From Cryobacterium breve (GTDB lineage Bacteria; Actinomycetota; Actinomycetes; Actinomycetales; Microbacteriaceae), in the NCBI RefSeq assembly GCF_027594785.1, contig NZ_CP075584.1, positions 1,302,001 through 1,366,000 on the forward strand: a stretch of 64,000 nt of DNA, written 5' to 3'. Below, in pieces: positions 18,301 to 27,239 of this stretch. Every line of letters starts with the position of its first letter. Position 1 is the stretch's first letter. Made by a program: the position numbers and the translations under genes. The notes below the pieces were generated by a model, which saw only the letters and a list, made by a program, of their open reading frames with translations, had not been told where the DNA came from and searched no databases.

Positions 18301-19589
18301 TACGAGCCCGAGCCCCGCCGAGTCGTGCTCGATCCCGGCACCCACGGCCGCAGCGACCGCCAAAACGCTGGCCTCACGGAAGCCGGTCGCGCCCGCCACG
18401 AATTCGGACCGGGCGTCCGTCGCCTCCGCATCGGCGCGAGTGAAGGCGGCATCCGCGCGCTGGAGGCCAGCCTCCGCAAGTGCCGCACGTTCCCCGGCTG
18501 CGGTCGCCGCGGCATCCGCCAGCTTGAGCAGTCGCTCGCTCTTGGCATGCACGCTGTCGCGCAGCGCTTCCTGCTCGGCCTCGCGAGTCCCCTGCTTGGT
18601 GCGCCGCTCCGTGGTGGCCGCGGCGTTGGCGTCGAGGGACTCCCGGAGCCGGTCGAGCTCCGCGGTCACCTCGAGGACCGCCCGCCCGTACTTGTCGAAG
18701 TCGGACTGCTCGCGGCGGGGGCCGACAGCCTGCCGCTTGAGCATCACCTGCGCATAGGCTCGGTAGTGCTGCAGGAACCCGTGCACCGCCTTCTGGGCGG
18801 CGGCAAGTTGCTGCACCTCGTCGCGTTCCTCGTCGAGTGAGCGCATTCCGTCGGCGACGGACTTGATCACGTCGTCGCTGACCGGGGTCAGCGCGCGGGT
18901 CAGCGCCTCGGACAGGGCGGCCTCGCTCGGTTTCTTGGAGAGCCTGCGGCGCGCGAATCTGCAGCAGCAGGCTCGATCAGTTCGGCGTAGCGCCGCTCGC
19001 CGAGGCCGAAGAGCTTCGCGTCGACAGCCTGCCGGTACTCGCCCTTGGTGTCGTAAACCCGCCCGCGGTCGCCGAGGGCCTCGGCGAGGCGGTCACGCCC
19101 GAGCGCGAGCCGGCTCGCGTCAATGAGGTCGAGGGTTTCCCCCACGCGTTGCTCGGTCACGAAGAACCAATGCCGGGTGATACCGCGGCCGCGCGCCGCC
19201 TTGAGTCCCGCGCCGATCGTCACGTACTGCGCCCGGCCCGCCTCGTCGATGCGGCCGAACTCGAGCCAGCTGTAACCGAGGCGTTCACCGTTCGGGTGCT
19301 CGTCGCCGAGCAGCAGATTCCACTCCATGCGCTTCTGCCGGTCGCCGTCGGGTTCGACCCTCTGGGGCGAGAGGTCGCCGTCGAGAAGGAACGGCAGGGT
19401 CAGTGCGAGCACCTTGGACTTGCCCGCGCCGTTGTTGCCGCGCAGCAGCAGCCGGCCGTCGACGAACGGGAACTCCTCGTTGTCGTAGTAGAAGAGGTCG
19501 ACGAGACCCAGTCGCTGCGGCTGCCAGCGCACGCTCGTCGGCACTGGCCGCGGGTCGGAACGGAATGGTGCAACTGTGTCCAGGGTCAC
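15322..19589 (-). pseudogene. jetC: Wadjet type II JetC (SMC/MukB-like ATPase), two single-base insertions
   Basis: A TIGR02680-type SMC ATPase of about 1421 residues once corrected. The N-terminal part has Walker A LLLRGNNGAGKSKVLAL (about residues 46-62). A long coiled-coil-rich middle follows, then the C-terminal head with signature SGGER (PASGGERVLAASIPLFAAA) and Walker B MIMLDEAFAGVD. JetC drives DNA loop extrusion in Wadjet plasmid defence. Two breaks lie 28 bp apart: CAGGCTC at 18968-18974 and GAGCCTG at 18940-18946. Removing one base at each restores LLLQIRAPQLSKKPSEAALSEAL and joins the halves. The start overlaps the jetB stop, and the stop overlaps the jetD start. As written the ATPase would be split; the recurrent insertion type argues for an artefact. 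Confidence 0.85.
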
Positions 19590-20752
19590 GACTGTCGAGC
19601 TCCCATGATTGTCGGTGCAGCGAGGGCGTATCGGGCCAGGGCGGGCAGTACACGGATGCTTTCCCCGTCCCGGGCGACGAGCCGAAGGGCCAGGAGGCGG
19701 CCGAGAGCGGTCTCGACGAGGTCGGCCGCGTCGTCCGCCGCGCCCTTCCGCCAGAACTTGGCATAGTCGGGGGCGAGGGCGCGCACGTGCACGACGAGGT
19801 CGTCGACCAGGAGATCGGATTCCCCGCAGCGAGCCAGGAACTCGGCCAGGAGCAGGGTGACGTGTCCTTCGGTGCCCTTTTCGGGCATCCGCACGTCGCT
19901 GAGGTCGTCGTCAAAGTCGACCATGGCGATGCCCTCGAGTCGGATCTCGGCGACGAGCCCCGTGAACTCGGTGATGCGCCGGCAGATCGCGGCGCGCTGG
20001 CCGCGCAAGTAGGCGGTCTCGTCGTCGTCGAGCTCGTCGAGGTAGAGCACGGGGTCGTCGAGCAGGCGACGGGTGAGGCTGTGCCGCAGGCGTAGGTTGC
20101 GGAGGTCGGCGGTCGGAGCAGTGCCGCGGTCGCGCATGGCCGAGGTCCGCTCGGCGAGCGTGGTGGCGCCGATCGTCGACGGGCCGCGCCGGGTGACGAG
20201 GAGCTGGGAGAGCACCCGGCGGGATACGTCGTAGAGCGCGTCGCCGGTGTTCTGGACGAAGTCCGCCTCGTCGCCGGCGACCCGGGCGAGTACGCCCCAT
20301 TCGAGCAGCAGCTGCACGGCCGCGACGAGGTCGCTCCGTTCCTCGCGGCTGCCGAGTTCGAAGACGAAGCCGGCCGCGACGAGTTCGGGTGCCGTCGCAA
20401 CCACGAGAACCTGCTCGGCGAGGCGGCCGAGTGCGATCTGGCTGTCGCTGCGCTCGAGCACCGACAGGCTGAGCATCAGTAGCACGTAGCGGCGGCGCGA
20501 GAACGGCACCCCGCCGCGGCGGGCGGCGAACGGATGCGTCGCATCCGTCACCGACGCCGGTTCCCGGTCGAGCCGCACCACCTCGCTGTCGACGTGTAGC
20601 GTCCAGCCGGCATGGACGTCAAACCACTCCGCGAGGTCACCCGCGTGCCGCCGCACGAGCCGGTAGCGCTCCTCTTCAGTCGAGCGGATCAGGGGCGTGC
20701 GCAGCAGCATTCGGGCCGCCCGCTGCCGGTCGTCGACCGCCGAGACGCTCAT
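19586..20752 (-). CDS. jetB: Wadjet type II JetB (DUF2398/TIGR02678, MukE-like)
   Basis: 388 residues of the DUF2398 family. Features include RQRAARMLLRTPLIRSTEEERYRLVRRH at the N-terminus, the winged-helix-like RRRYVLLMLSLSVLERSDSQIALGRLAEQV, and DRGTAPTADLRNLRLRHSLTRRLLDDPVLYLDELDDDE in the middle. JetB is the MukE/KITE-like accessory subunit that binds the JetA kleisin and the JetC SMC. ATG 20752 overlaps the jetA stop as ATGA, and its own stop overlaps the GTG of jetC, so the operon is tightly coupled. Length is normal for the family. Confidence 0.85.
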   Translation of the reverse strand: MSVSAVDDRQRAARMLLRTPLIRSTEEERYRLVRRHAGDLAEWFDVHAGWTLHVDSEVVRLDREPASVTDATHPFAARRGGVPFSRRRYVLLMLSLSVLERSDSQIALGRLAEQVLVVATAPELVAAGFVFELGSREERSDLVAAVQLLLEWGVLARVAGDEADFVQNTGDALYDVSRRVLSQLLVTRRGPSTIGATTLAERTSAMRDRGTAPTADLRNLRLRHSLTRRLLDDPVLYLDELDDDETAYLRGQRAAICRRITEFTGLVAEIRLEGIAMVDFDDDLSDVRMPEKGTEGHVTLLLAEFLARCGESDLLVDDLVVHVRALAPDYAKFWRKGAADDAADLVETALGRLLALRLVARDGESIRVLPALARYALAAPTIMGARQS

Positions 20753-22620
20753 GACACCTCCACAAACACGTCGACGTCTGCATCAGCATCCGAGTCGGCA
20801 TCGGCGCGCGAGTGCGACGCGTGCGCCGGAGACCCAGCCTGAACGTCGCCGGCTTCCTCCGCGTCGGCGCGCCCGTGAGTTGAGCTTTCGGCCTCGGCAT
20901 CGGCGGCATCAGCGGCGTGTGCGCCGGCCGGCCGGTCCTCGTCTTCCTCCATCAGGTCGGTGATACGCACGAGGTGGTCGGGACCCCAGAGCGTGCCGCG
21001 CTCGGTCTCGAGGGCGACGAAACCGGCATCCGGCAGCTCGGTCAGCTCGATGCTCATGGTGCCGTCGGTCGAGGCGGTGCGGATCGGCCCGCCCTCGGGC
21101 GGACGCGCGACGAGCGCGTCGCCGAGCAGGGTGAGGAAGAGGCCGAAGGCGGTGCTGTCGAGCCCGGCGAGCGCGCTCAGTTCGACCGTGCCATCGGTCG
21201 CGAGACGCTTTCGCGCCGCGGCGATCTGCTCGGCTTGTTCGCGCACCTGCAGCGCGATCAGCGCCCGGGACGCCGAGCGGTCGATGACCTGGTTCGGCCG
21301 ACCCTTGCGCTCGTAACTGCCCGTCCGGCGCAATTGCGGAGAGATTTCGATCGCGGGGGCATCCGCCCAGGGCGCTCCGACGAGCGCGGCGTTGTCGCTC
21401 CAGTGCGCCCAGGTCGCGGAGTCGACCGTGAGGTGCCGGGCCGAGTAGAGGCCGAAGGCGGCCCGGGCGAGCCGGTGACGGTCGTCGTCGGGCGCCTCCT
21501 GGAACCACTGGGCGAGGCGCAGGTAGTCGGTGGACCGGTCGGAGCGGCCCGAGCGCCTCGCGTTGACGGCGCGCACGGCGTCGAGCAGGGCCGGGATCGC
21601 GGCGAGCGCGGCCATCCGCAGCAGTTTCGCCTGGCTGTCCCTGCCGTGGCTCGAGAGGAACCAAGACCGCAGCCCTTCCCAGCGGTTCGCCCAGACGGCG
21701 TAGTGACGCGCCGACTCGGCGAGGGCATCGGGCCCGACGGGATGCTCGGCATCTCCGGGATCGGGGACCTGCACGAGGGCGTCGCTTGCCTCTCGTTCGG
21801 CGAGCGCGCGGAGGGCGCGGTCGACCGCCGCGCTGTCGGCGCGGGCGAGCAGGGTCGCGATCTGCGGGCCGCGAACGGTGAGATCCTGGATGAAGCGTTC
21901 GAGATAGTCGACGAGTCGCGACTTGTAGGCGACGAAGGCCGCCTCGTCGGTGTCGGTGAGGTCGATCGTGCGCTGGAGCGAGGCCATGAACGCGCTCGCG
22001 TTGTCGGCGAGTTCGGTGAAGCGCAGGGTGAGCGCGGCGAGGGTCTGGTGCAGCTTGCCGAGGTCCGGGGTTTCGGCGCCGATCAGCGTCACGAATTCGT
22101 GCAGGGTGACCGCGATGTCCTCGAGGGCAACGCTCTGCAGGGCGCCGCGGCGGCCGAGGGTCTCTTCGAACCGTTCGAGGGCGCGTTCGGCGGCCTCGCC
22201 CGCCTGGCTCAGCTGGAACAGATGGCGCTTGCGGTAGAAGTCCTCGACCTGCACGACGCGGCCGGTGTCGGGCGACGCGAGGAGGTTGCCCCAGCCGACG
22301 AGTGAGTCGAGGGCCGCGGTGACGGCCTCGATCGACAGGTCTTCTGGCACAGGGACGGTCGCACTGGTCGCACCCGCGGCCGGATTGGCGGCTGCGCCCG
22401 GGGTCGGTTCCGCGGCATCCACTGCAGCATCGCGACGCAGCTGGCCGAGCACGTCGTCGGGGCGCAGATGCACCTGGAACCGCTCCTTGGCCGTCACGAA
22501 GGTGCCGAGCACGCGGCGGTAGATCTCGCTGTTCTGCGCGTTGAGGTGGCTGAACACGCTGAACGACTCGGAAAACTGGACCTCGGCAGAAACGATGCTC
22601 ACCTCCCCTGGACTCGACAC
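20749..22620 (-). CDS. jetA: Wadjet type II JetA (DUF2397/TIGR02677, MukF-like kleisin)
   Basis: 623 residues of the DUF2397 family. The N-terminal region FSVFSHLNAQNSEIYRRVLGTFVTAKERFQVHLRPDDVL and the central winged-helix and coiled regions (VEDFYRKRHLFQLSQAGEAAERAL) are typical. JetA bridges the JetC heads as a kleisin. The last about 60 residues are an acidic Asp/Ala-rich tail (DADSDADADVDVF), probably not part of the fold. It is the first gene of jetABCD. The start is uncertain: GTG at 22620 or GTG at 22602, neither with well-spaced Shine-Dalgarno sequence. The promoter lies within about 200 bp shared with the divergent RES toxin-antitoxin operon. Confidence 0.85.
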   Translation of the reverse strand: MSSPGEVSIVSAEVQFSESFSVFSHLNAQNSEIYRRVLGTFVTAKERFQVHLRPDDVLGQLRRDAAVDAAEPTPGAAANPAAGATSATVPVPEDLSIEAVTAALDSLVGWGNLLASPDTGRVVQVEDFYRKRHLFQLSQAGEAAERALERFEETLGRRGALQSVALEDIAVTLHEFVTLIGAETPDLGKLHQTLAALTLRFTELADNASAFMASLQRTIDLTDTDEAAFVAYKSRLVDYLERFIQDLTVRGPQIATLLARADSAAVDRALRALAEREASDALVQVPDPGDAEHPVGPDALAESARHYAVWANRWEGLRSWFLSSHGRDSQAKLLRMAALAAIPALLDAVRAVNARRSGRSDRSTDYLRLAQWFQEAPDDDRHRLARAAFGLYSARHLTVDSATWAHWSDNAALVGAPWADAPAIEISPQLRRTGSYERKGRPNQVIDRSASRALIALQVREQAEQIAAARKRLATDGTVELSALAGLDSTAFGLFLTLLGDALVARPPEGGPIRTASTDGTMSIELTELPDAGFVALETERGTLWGPDHLVRITDLMEEDEDRPAGAHAADAADAEAESSTHGRADAEEAGDVQAGSPAHASHSRADADSDADADVDVFVEVS

Positions 22621-22752
22621 GGTTCAGAACGACTCGACACGCCGCGCGGTGCGCACGACGGACCCCCATTCATCATGCAGCATTCCACCGACTTCAACAG
22701 TCGCGCCGCCGCCCCGGGCGAGACAAGTCGGCGATTTCACCTCACGAGAGTC

Positions 22753-22800
22753 GGTTGACAGAGATGACACCGAAGCTAGGCTTGGTTGACAGAGATGACA
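22753..22800 (+). promoter_or_regulatory. Promoter with paired 17-bp direct repeats (toxin-antitoxin operator)
   Basis: GGTTGACAGAGATGACA occurs at 22753-22769 and 22784-22800, 31 bp apart. The first copy contains a TTGACA -35 box (22755-22760), and a TAGGCT -10-like box follows after 16 bp (22777-22782). The second repeat covers the expected transcription start. This geometry suits autorepression by the antitoxin encoded next. Confidence 0.65.
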
Positions 22801-22827
22801 GCCGACGACTCACCGGGAGGGCTCACG

Positions 22828-23382
22828 ATGACACCCGACGCCGAAGCGCAGACACCCCCCGGGGAGCGCCACTCCCGCACGCTGATGCTCACCGACTACC
22901 AGGCCGAGCTTCTGACCGAGATTGCGAAACGTCTTCCCGACCGTCTCGAAGCATCCGTCGCCGGTAACGCTCGCACCGTGGCGGAACGCATGGTCGCCAC
23001 GATCCCCGGGACAAGCATCTGGCAGGAGAAGATCGGTCCCTTCTATGAGGCCTCGGCGATCGCTAAGTGGAAGGGCGTCAGCCGCCAGCACGTCCACAAG
23101 CTGAGGAACCAGGGCGTGCTGCTCGCAGTACAGACGGCGGATGCGAAGTCGCTCCTGTTCCCGGCATGGCAGTTCGGCCCCGGCGGTGAACCCCTTCCCC
23201 ACCTGAGGCCAGTGATCGACGCATTGCTCCCCGCCGCACGTGACGAATGGTCGCAGGCGCTCTGGCTCAACGTGAAGACACCCCGATTCGGCGGTCGCTC
23301 TGCGGCGGACCTGTTGAAGTCGAACGAGCTGGGACCGGTTCTCGACGCCGCGCGAAACGATGCCGCTCGGCTTGCGCCGTGA
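22828..23382 (+). CDS. Xre/MbcA/ParS-like antitoxin of a RES toxin
   Basis: 184 residues. The middle contains a helix-turn-helix-like segment (YEASAIAKWKGVSRQHVHKLRNQGVLLAVQ). The C-terminus WLNVKTPRFGGRSAADLLKSNELGPVLDAARND matches the DUF2384 toxin-binding domain (WLxxPxxxxGGRSxxDLL). ATG 22828 is chosen over an in-frame start at 22786 because GGGAGG lies 7 bases before it. The stop overlaps the GTG of the RES toxin (GTGA), indicating coupled translation. It should bind and inhibit the toxin and repress the promoter at 22753-22800. Confidence 0.8.
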   Translation: MTPDAEAQTPPGERHSRTLMLTDYQAELLTEIAKRLPDRLEASVAGNARTVAERMVATIPGTSIWQEKIGPFYEASAIAKWKGVSRQHVHKLRNQGVLLAVQTADAKSLLFPAWQFGPGGEPLPHLRPVIDALLPAARDEWSQALWLNVKTPRFGGRSAADLLKSNELGPVLDAARNDAARLAP

Positions 23383-24026
23383 GCCGGGAGGCGACTTTTC
23401 AGGCCAATCCCCTTCCGGGCCGCGACTTCACCGGCTTCCCGGCAGTACATACTCGGGGAGCCGAACGGAAATACCGCTCCCACCCGATCGGGCGTGGAGC
23501 CTGGTTCTTCGCGTCGGCGCCCGGCGGCCCGGGCGGGGGTCGCTTCGATCTGGCCCCACCACTCGGCACCTGTTATCTCGCCGACACCGTGGCCGTTGCT
23601 GTCCGCGAGCGTTTGGGACCCAGCTACGCTGCATCCGGCATGGTGCCCCGCTGGGCCGCCGAGGAATTCCAGGTCACTGAGCTCGACCTCAGCGCGGGCA
23701 AGAAGTGTGCCGACGTGGCCGCGGCGGACGCCGCCACGTTCGGTGTCACCCGTGAGTTGAGCACGATGGACAGCTACGGCGTTCCGCAACAGTGGGCGGC
23801 CCTGTTCGAGTCGCTCGGCTTCGACGGCATACGGTACCCCGCACGATTCAGCACCGGCTACTCGCCTGATGCCTGGGCCGTGTTCGGAGCTGCCGGGCCA
23901 CGATCGTGGCCAACTTATGCAGTCGTCGACGGGGTCGCCGCCTCTGAATCGAGCGGCTTCTCCGTATACTCGCCGCCCGCATCCGCCGCAGGTTTGAGCG
24001 TGAGCCTTCCGCCCGGCGTGACCTAG
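23379..24026 (+). CDS. RES-domain toxin
   Basis: 215 residues starting at GTG 23379, which overlaps the antitoxin stop. The RES domain is recognisable: ERKYRSHPIGRGAWFFASAPGGPGGGRFDLAPPLGTCYLAD with the conserved Arg and downstream Glu/Ser region (EEFQVTELDL). Characterised RES toxins hydrolyse NAD+ and halt growth. An open frame runs further upstream to 23247, but that part is out of phase with nothing conserved and overlaps the antitoxin. The 67-bp repeat copy 2 follows 16 bp after the stop and may act as the terminator. Confidence 0.8.
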   Translation: MSREATFQANPLPGRDFTGFPAVHTRGAERKYRSHPIGRGAWFFASAPGGPGGGRFDLAPPLGTCYLADTVAVAVRERLGPSYAASGMVPRWAAEEFQVTELDLSAGKKCADVAAADAATFGVTRELSTMDSYGVPQQWAALFESLGFDGIRYPARFSTGYSPDAWAVFGAAGPRSWPTYAVVDGVAASESSGFSVYSPPASAAGLSVSLPPGVT

Positions 24027-24042
24027 AGTGCCGCGGCGCACC

Positions 24043-24109
24043 GTCGGAGATTCTCGCGACACGCCGCGTATCCGGGCAGCGGATGCCGCGAGTCGCGAAA
24101 ATCTCCGAC
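24043..24109. repeat. 67-bp interspersed palindromic repeat, copy 2
   Basis: Same length and ends as copy 1: GTCGGAGATTCTCGCG at 24043-24058, complement CGCGAAAATCTCCGAC at 24094-24109, middle with CCGGGCAGCGGATGCCGC. It lies between two convergent genes (RES toxin and CGNR regulator), where a bidirectional terminator is plausible. Confidence 0.8.
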
Positions 24110-24131
24110 ATAACGTCCCGCGAGACCCGGT

Positions 24132-24692
24132 TCAGCCCTGCGGGTCCGCGCCCTTCCGCTTTCGGAACGCGATCATGTTCATCCGGCTGCCGCAGCGCGC
24201 ACTGCAGAAGCGCTTGGACCCGTTGCGCGAGAGGTCGAGGATCAGGCCGGCGCAGTCATCCGCTTCGCAGGTGCGCAGCCGATGCATCTCGTCCATCCGG
24301 ATCACGTCCATCAGGGCCAGCGAGGCTTCCACGCGCAGGCGTTCGCCGAGCGGGGCGTCGGGCGTGGTCGCGTGCAGGTGCCAGTCGGACGCGTCGTGCC
24401 GGGCGAGGTACGGCAGGGCCCTGGCCTCGGCGAGCATGGCATTGACCTGGAGCGCCGCGGTGTCGCGGTCGCGGGTCCAGACGAGCCGCACCTCGTCGCG
24501 GGCGCGCAGCACGTCGAGCCGCTCGCGCTCGTCGCCGTCGATACGGCCGGAGAAGGGATACCCGGCGAGGAAGTCCGCAAGCTGATCGAGGGTCGCGAGC
24601 TCATCCGTGCCGCTCCGGGAGGCCGCGGGATCGGTATTGCCGAGGTCGACCGCGAACTCGAGCGACTCCACGGTGTCATGGGCAAACTGCAT
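24132..24692 (-). CDS. CGNR zinc-finger (ABATE domain) protein
   Basis: 186 residues. The N-terminal ABATE domain (DTVESLEFAVDLGNT ... DQLADFLAGY) is followed by a CGNR-type zinc finger near the C-terminus: RTCEADDCAGLILDLSRNGSKRFCSARCGSRMNMIAFRKRK, four Cys spaced C-x4-C and C-x3-C. CGNR proteins are presumed transcription regulators. The ATG at 24692 has TAGGAGT five bases upstream, preferred over a frame seven codons longer. It is divergent from the EamA transporter, which it may regulate (inference). Confidence 0.85.
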   Translation of the reverse strand: MQFAHDTVESLEFAVDLGNTDPAASRSGTDELATLDQLADFLAGYPFSGRIDGDERERLDVLRARDEVRLVWTRDRDTAALQVNAMLAEARALPYLARHDASDWHLHATTPDAPLGERLRVEASLALMDVIRMDEMHRLRTCEADDCAGLILDLSRNGSKRFCSARCGSRMNMIAFRKRKGADPQG

Positions 24693-24883
24693 GTTGACTC
24701 CTAACCCGACCATCGCCTAACGTTATGGTCATAATTAATAGTAGACCGTAACGCGTCGCGTGGTGCTGGCGCGCGGCAGTCAAGCTCGGCAGCAACACTC
24801 GGCAATAGAGCTCTGCAGCAGAGCGCGCACGGCAGACGCAGGCAGCGAAAGCTACCCATATGACAGGCAGCAGAAGGAGTTCC

Positions 24884-25888
24884 ATGAAGATCTCGTCCCC
24901 CTCCGCGGGCCTCGTCGTGGCGGTCATCGGCTCCCTCTCCTTCGGCACCTCCGGCGCGTTCATCAAGCCCCTGCTCGAGGCCGGCTGGTCCCCGAGCGCC
25001 GCCGTCACCGCACGCGTGCTCCTCGGCGGGCTCGTGCTGCTGCCGCTCGCCCTGCTCTCCCTGCGCGGATCCTGGCCCGCCCTGTGGCGGGCACGGTGGC
25101 GCGTGCTCGCGATGGCCCTCGCCGGCGTCGCGGCCACCCAGTTCTTCTACTTCGCCGCGATCCAGACCATTCCGGTGGCGACGGCCGCGCTCATCGAACT
25201 TCTCGCGCCGCTGCTTCTGGTCGGCGTCGTGTGGGCGATGACCCGGCGCATCCCCCACGCCCTGGTTCTGGTCGGGTCGCTGTTCGCCGTCGGCGGGCTC
25301 GTGCTCGTGGTCGGCCCCGGCGCGATTCGCGCGGTCGACCCGCTCGGCCTCGCCTTCGCCGCCTGCGCCATGGTCGGCTGCGCGATCTACTTCGTGATGG
25401 CCGCACGCCCGAGCGAGGGGCTGCCCCCGGTCGGGTTTGCGGCCGCGGGACTCGTGCTCGGCGGCCTCGTGCTCGGCGCGCTGGGCGTCACCGGCGTTCT
25501 CCCCCTCTCCGCGACGTTCGGCCCGGTGCCGCTCGCGGGCACCGCCCTGCCCTGGTGGGTGCCGCTCGTCATCGTCGCGGTCGTCAGCACCGCACTCGCC
25601 TACGTCGCCGGGATCACCTCAGCCGAAGCCCTCGGGTCCCGGCTCGCCTCCTTCGTCTCACTGCTCGAGGTCGTCTTCGCGGCCCTGTTCGCCTGGCTGC
25701 TGCTCGGCGAGCAGCTCACACCCCTCCAACTCCTCGGCGGCGCGCTCATCCTCGGCGGCATCGCGGCCGTGCGTGCGGCCGGCTCCGAAACCGCCGTTCC
25801 CGCCACGCTCGAACCGCTCATCCCGGTACCGGTCGTGGCCGACGCCGGGGTCGTCGAGCCGGTGACGGCCAACGAATACCGAGGCTGA
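24884..25888 (+). CDS. EamA (DMT) family transporter
   Basis: 334 residues with ten hydrophobic segments in two EamA repeats (for example FGTSGAFIKPLLEAGWSPSA and FFYFAAIQTIPVATAALIELLAPLLLV in the first half, STALAYVAGITSAEALGSRLASFVSLLEVVFAALFAWLLLGE in the second). DMT carriers export amino acids or metabolites. ATG 24884 is preceded by AGAAGGAG at good spacing. The 30-residue hydrophilic tail is not conserved. Downstream is the large repeat block B, then a convergent ABC-2 gene. Confidence 0.9.
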   Translation: MKISSPSAGLVVAVIGSLSFGTSGAFIKPLLEAGWSPSAAVTARVLLGGLVLLPLALLSLRGSWPALWRARWRVLAMALAGVAATQFFYFAAIQTIPVATAALIELLAPLLLVGVVWAMTRRIPHALVLVGSLFAVGGLVLVVGPGAIRAVDPLGLAFAACAMVGCAIYFVMAARPSEGLPPVGFAAAGLVLGGLVLGALGVTGVLPLSATFGPVPLAGTALPWWVPLVIVAVVSTALAYVAGITSAEALGSRLASFVSLLEVVFAALFAWLLLGEQLTPLQLLGGALILGGIAAVRAAGSETAVPATLEPLIPVPVVADAGVVEPVTANEYRG

Positions 25889-25900
25889 CCGGCACCTGCC

Positions 25901-26463
25901 AGCGGATGCCGCCCGTCGCCGCGAGCATCCAACGCACGTGCCGCGCCGCATACGTTCACCCCACGCCCGCGACGGTTTCGGCAAACCGCGCCCGTCGGAC
26001 TGCACGCCTGCGACGGTTTCGGCAAACCGCGCCCGTCCGACTGCACGCCTGCGCCGGTTTCGGCAGACCGCACCCACTTCACCCCACGCCCGCGCCCGTT
26101 TCGGCACACCGCACCCGCCGTTTCGGGCGCGCCATGCCGAAAGGGGCGCGGGCGTGATCGGACAACGCCGGTAGACAAGTCGATCGCCGCAGCACTGCCG
26201 GCTTCGGCGGCCCGCGCCGCGTTCCCCCGCGCCCGTTTCGGCAGCCCGCGCCCTCTTCGCACCGTGCCCGCGCCGGTTTTGGCAACCCGCACCCGCCGTT
26301 TCGGGCGCGTCCTGCCGAAAGGGGCGCGGTCGTGAGCGGATGCCGCCCTTCGCCGCCAGCATCCAGCGCACGTACCGCGCCGCATCCGTTCGCCCCGCGC
26401 CCGCGCCGGTTTCCGCAGCCCGCACCCGCCGTTTCGGGCGCGAGCTACCAAAAGGGGCGCGGC
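25901..26463. repeat. 41-bp-period GC-rich hairpin repeat, locus B (largest), with a 71-bp internal duplication
   Basis: This 589-bp gene-free gap is filled by repeats. Units starting CACGCC lie at 25962, 26003, 26044 and 26085, each exactly 41 bp apart. Inverted closing modules containing GCCGTTTCGGGCGCG occur three times (near 26115, 26295 and 26428). A 71-bp segment at 25901-25971 is repeated at 26335-26405 with about 90% identity, showing that the block grew by duplication. No credible ORF or promoter was seen. It separates two convergent genes. Confidence 0.8.
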
Positions 26464-26477
26464 ACCGTCCGGCAGAC

Positions 26478-27239
26478 CTAGAGTTCCTGACGCCGGAAGG
26501 CCGCGACCGCGAGCGCGACCAGTGTCGCGGCCAGCAGAAGCGCCGTGCACACCGGCCAGAACGTTTCGACCGACTTCCCGAGCGCGAGCGAGGTGGGCAC
26601 GCCGGTCAGCGCCGCCGGTGAATAGGTGCCGAGCGGCGTCCACAGTGCGGCGATCGACACGAGCGCATATGCGCCCAGCCCGGCGCCGGCCGCCCCGGCC
26701 GTGGGACTGATCACCACGGAGAGCAGAGTCATCAGGGCGACGAACAGGATGCCGAACACCAGCCACGCGAGCGACGCCGACCAGAGCGCCCCGCCGGGTG
26801 CCTCCCCGAAGACGATCGCCGTGCCGCCCCAGGTCACGAGCGTTCCCGCGACCACGAGCACCGCGAGGAACGCCGAGTGCACGGTCGCCTTCGCGAGGAT
26901 GAACGCGCCACGCGACACCGGTTTCGTCAGCACGAGCACCGCGGTGCCGCTCCGCCGTTCAGAAGACACGATGCCGCCGTAGACGATAATCAGCGCGAAG
27001 AGCACGATCTGGGACAGGTTCTTGATCCACCCCGTGTAGGCATCCGCATACGTCGGGTCCGGGAGCGTGAACTGCCCGAGCTGGTCGGAGGCGACCGCGC
27101 GCAGGATCTCCGGCGTGAACCGGGCCATCAACGGCCCGGTCAGCGCGAAGAACAGCACGATGCCGGGGAGCACCCAGAGCCGCCAGGTCCGCACGATCTC
27201 GAGGACCTCCTTGCGCGCGAACGCCGCGAATCCCCTCAT
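26478..27239 (-). CDS. ABC-2 type exporter permease
   Basis: 253 residues with six hydrophobic segments, beginning MRGFAAFARKEVLEIVRTWRLWVLPGIVLFF, the 'ARKEvlEi.R' start typical of ABC-2 permeases. It includes LSQIVLFALIIVYGGIVSSERRSGTAVLVLTKPVSRGAF. The ATG at 27239 overlaps the ATPase stop by 4 bp. It forms an exporter with the ATPase upstream; the substrate is unknown. An open frame continues upstream but overlaps the ATPase and is not conserved. Confidence 0.85.
   Translation of the reverse strand: MRGFAAFARKEVLEIVRTWRLWVLPGIVLFFALTGPLMARFTPEILRAVASDQLGQFTLPDPTYADAYTGWIKNLSQIVLFALIIVYGGIVSSERRSGTAVLVLTKPVSRGAFILAKATVHSAFLAVLVVAGTLVTWGGTAIVFGEAPGGALWSASLAWLVFGILFVALMTLLSVVISPTAGAAGAGLGAYALVSIAALWTPLGTYSPAALTGVPTSLALGKSVETFWPVCTALLLAATLVALAVAAFRRQEL

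Noticed and set aside
13964..22620. Reading jetABCD as an SbcCD/MukBEF chromosome system
   Set aside because: The four families together (DUF2397, DUF2398, TIGR02680, DUF2399) are specific to type II Wadjet.
20909..22669. Long Arg-rich open frame over jetA
   Set aside because: Composition is typical of an off-frame in high-GC DNA; jetA in the adjacent frame has full family similarity.
25962..26155. Regularly spaced repeats at locus B resemble a CRISPR array
   Set aside because: The variable parts are only about 10 bp, the units are degenerate and GC-rich, the array ends in an inverted unit, and no cas genes are present.
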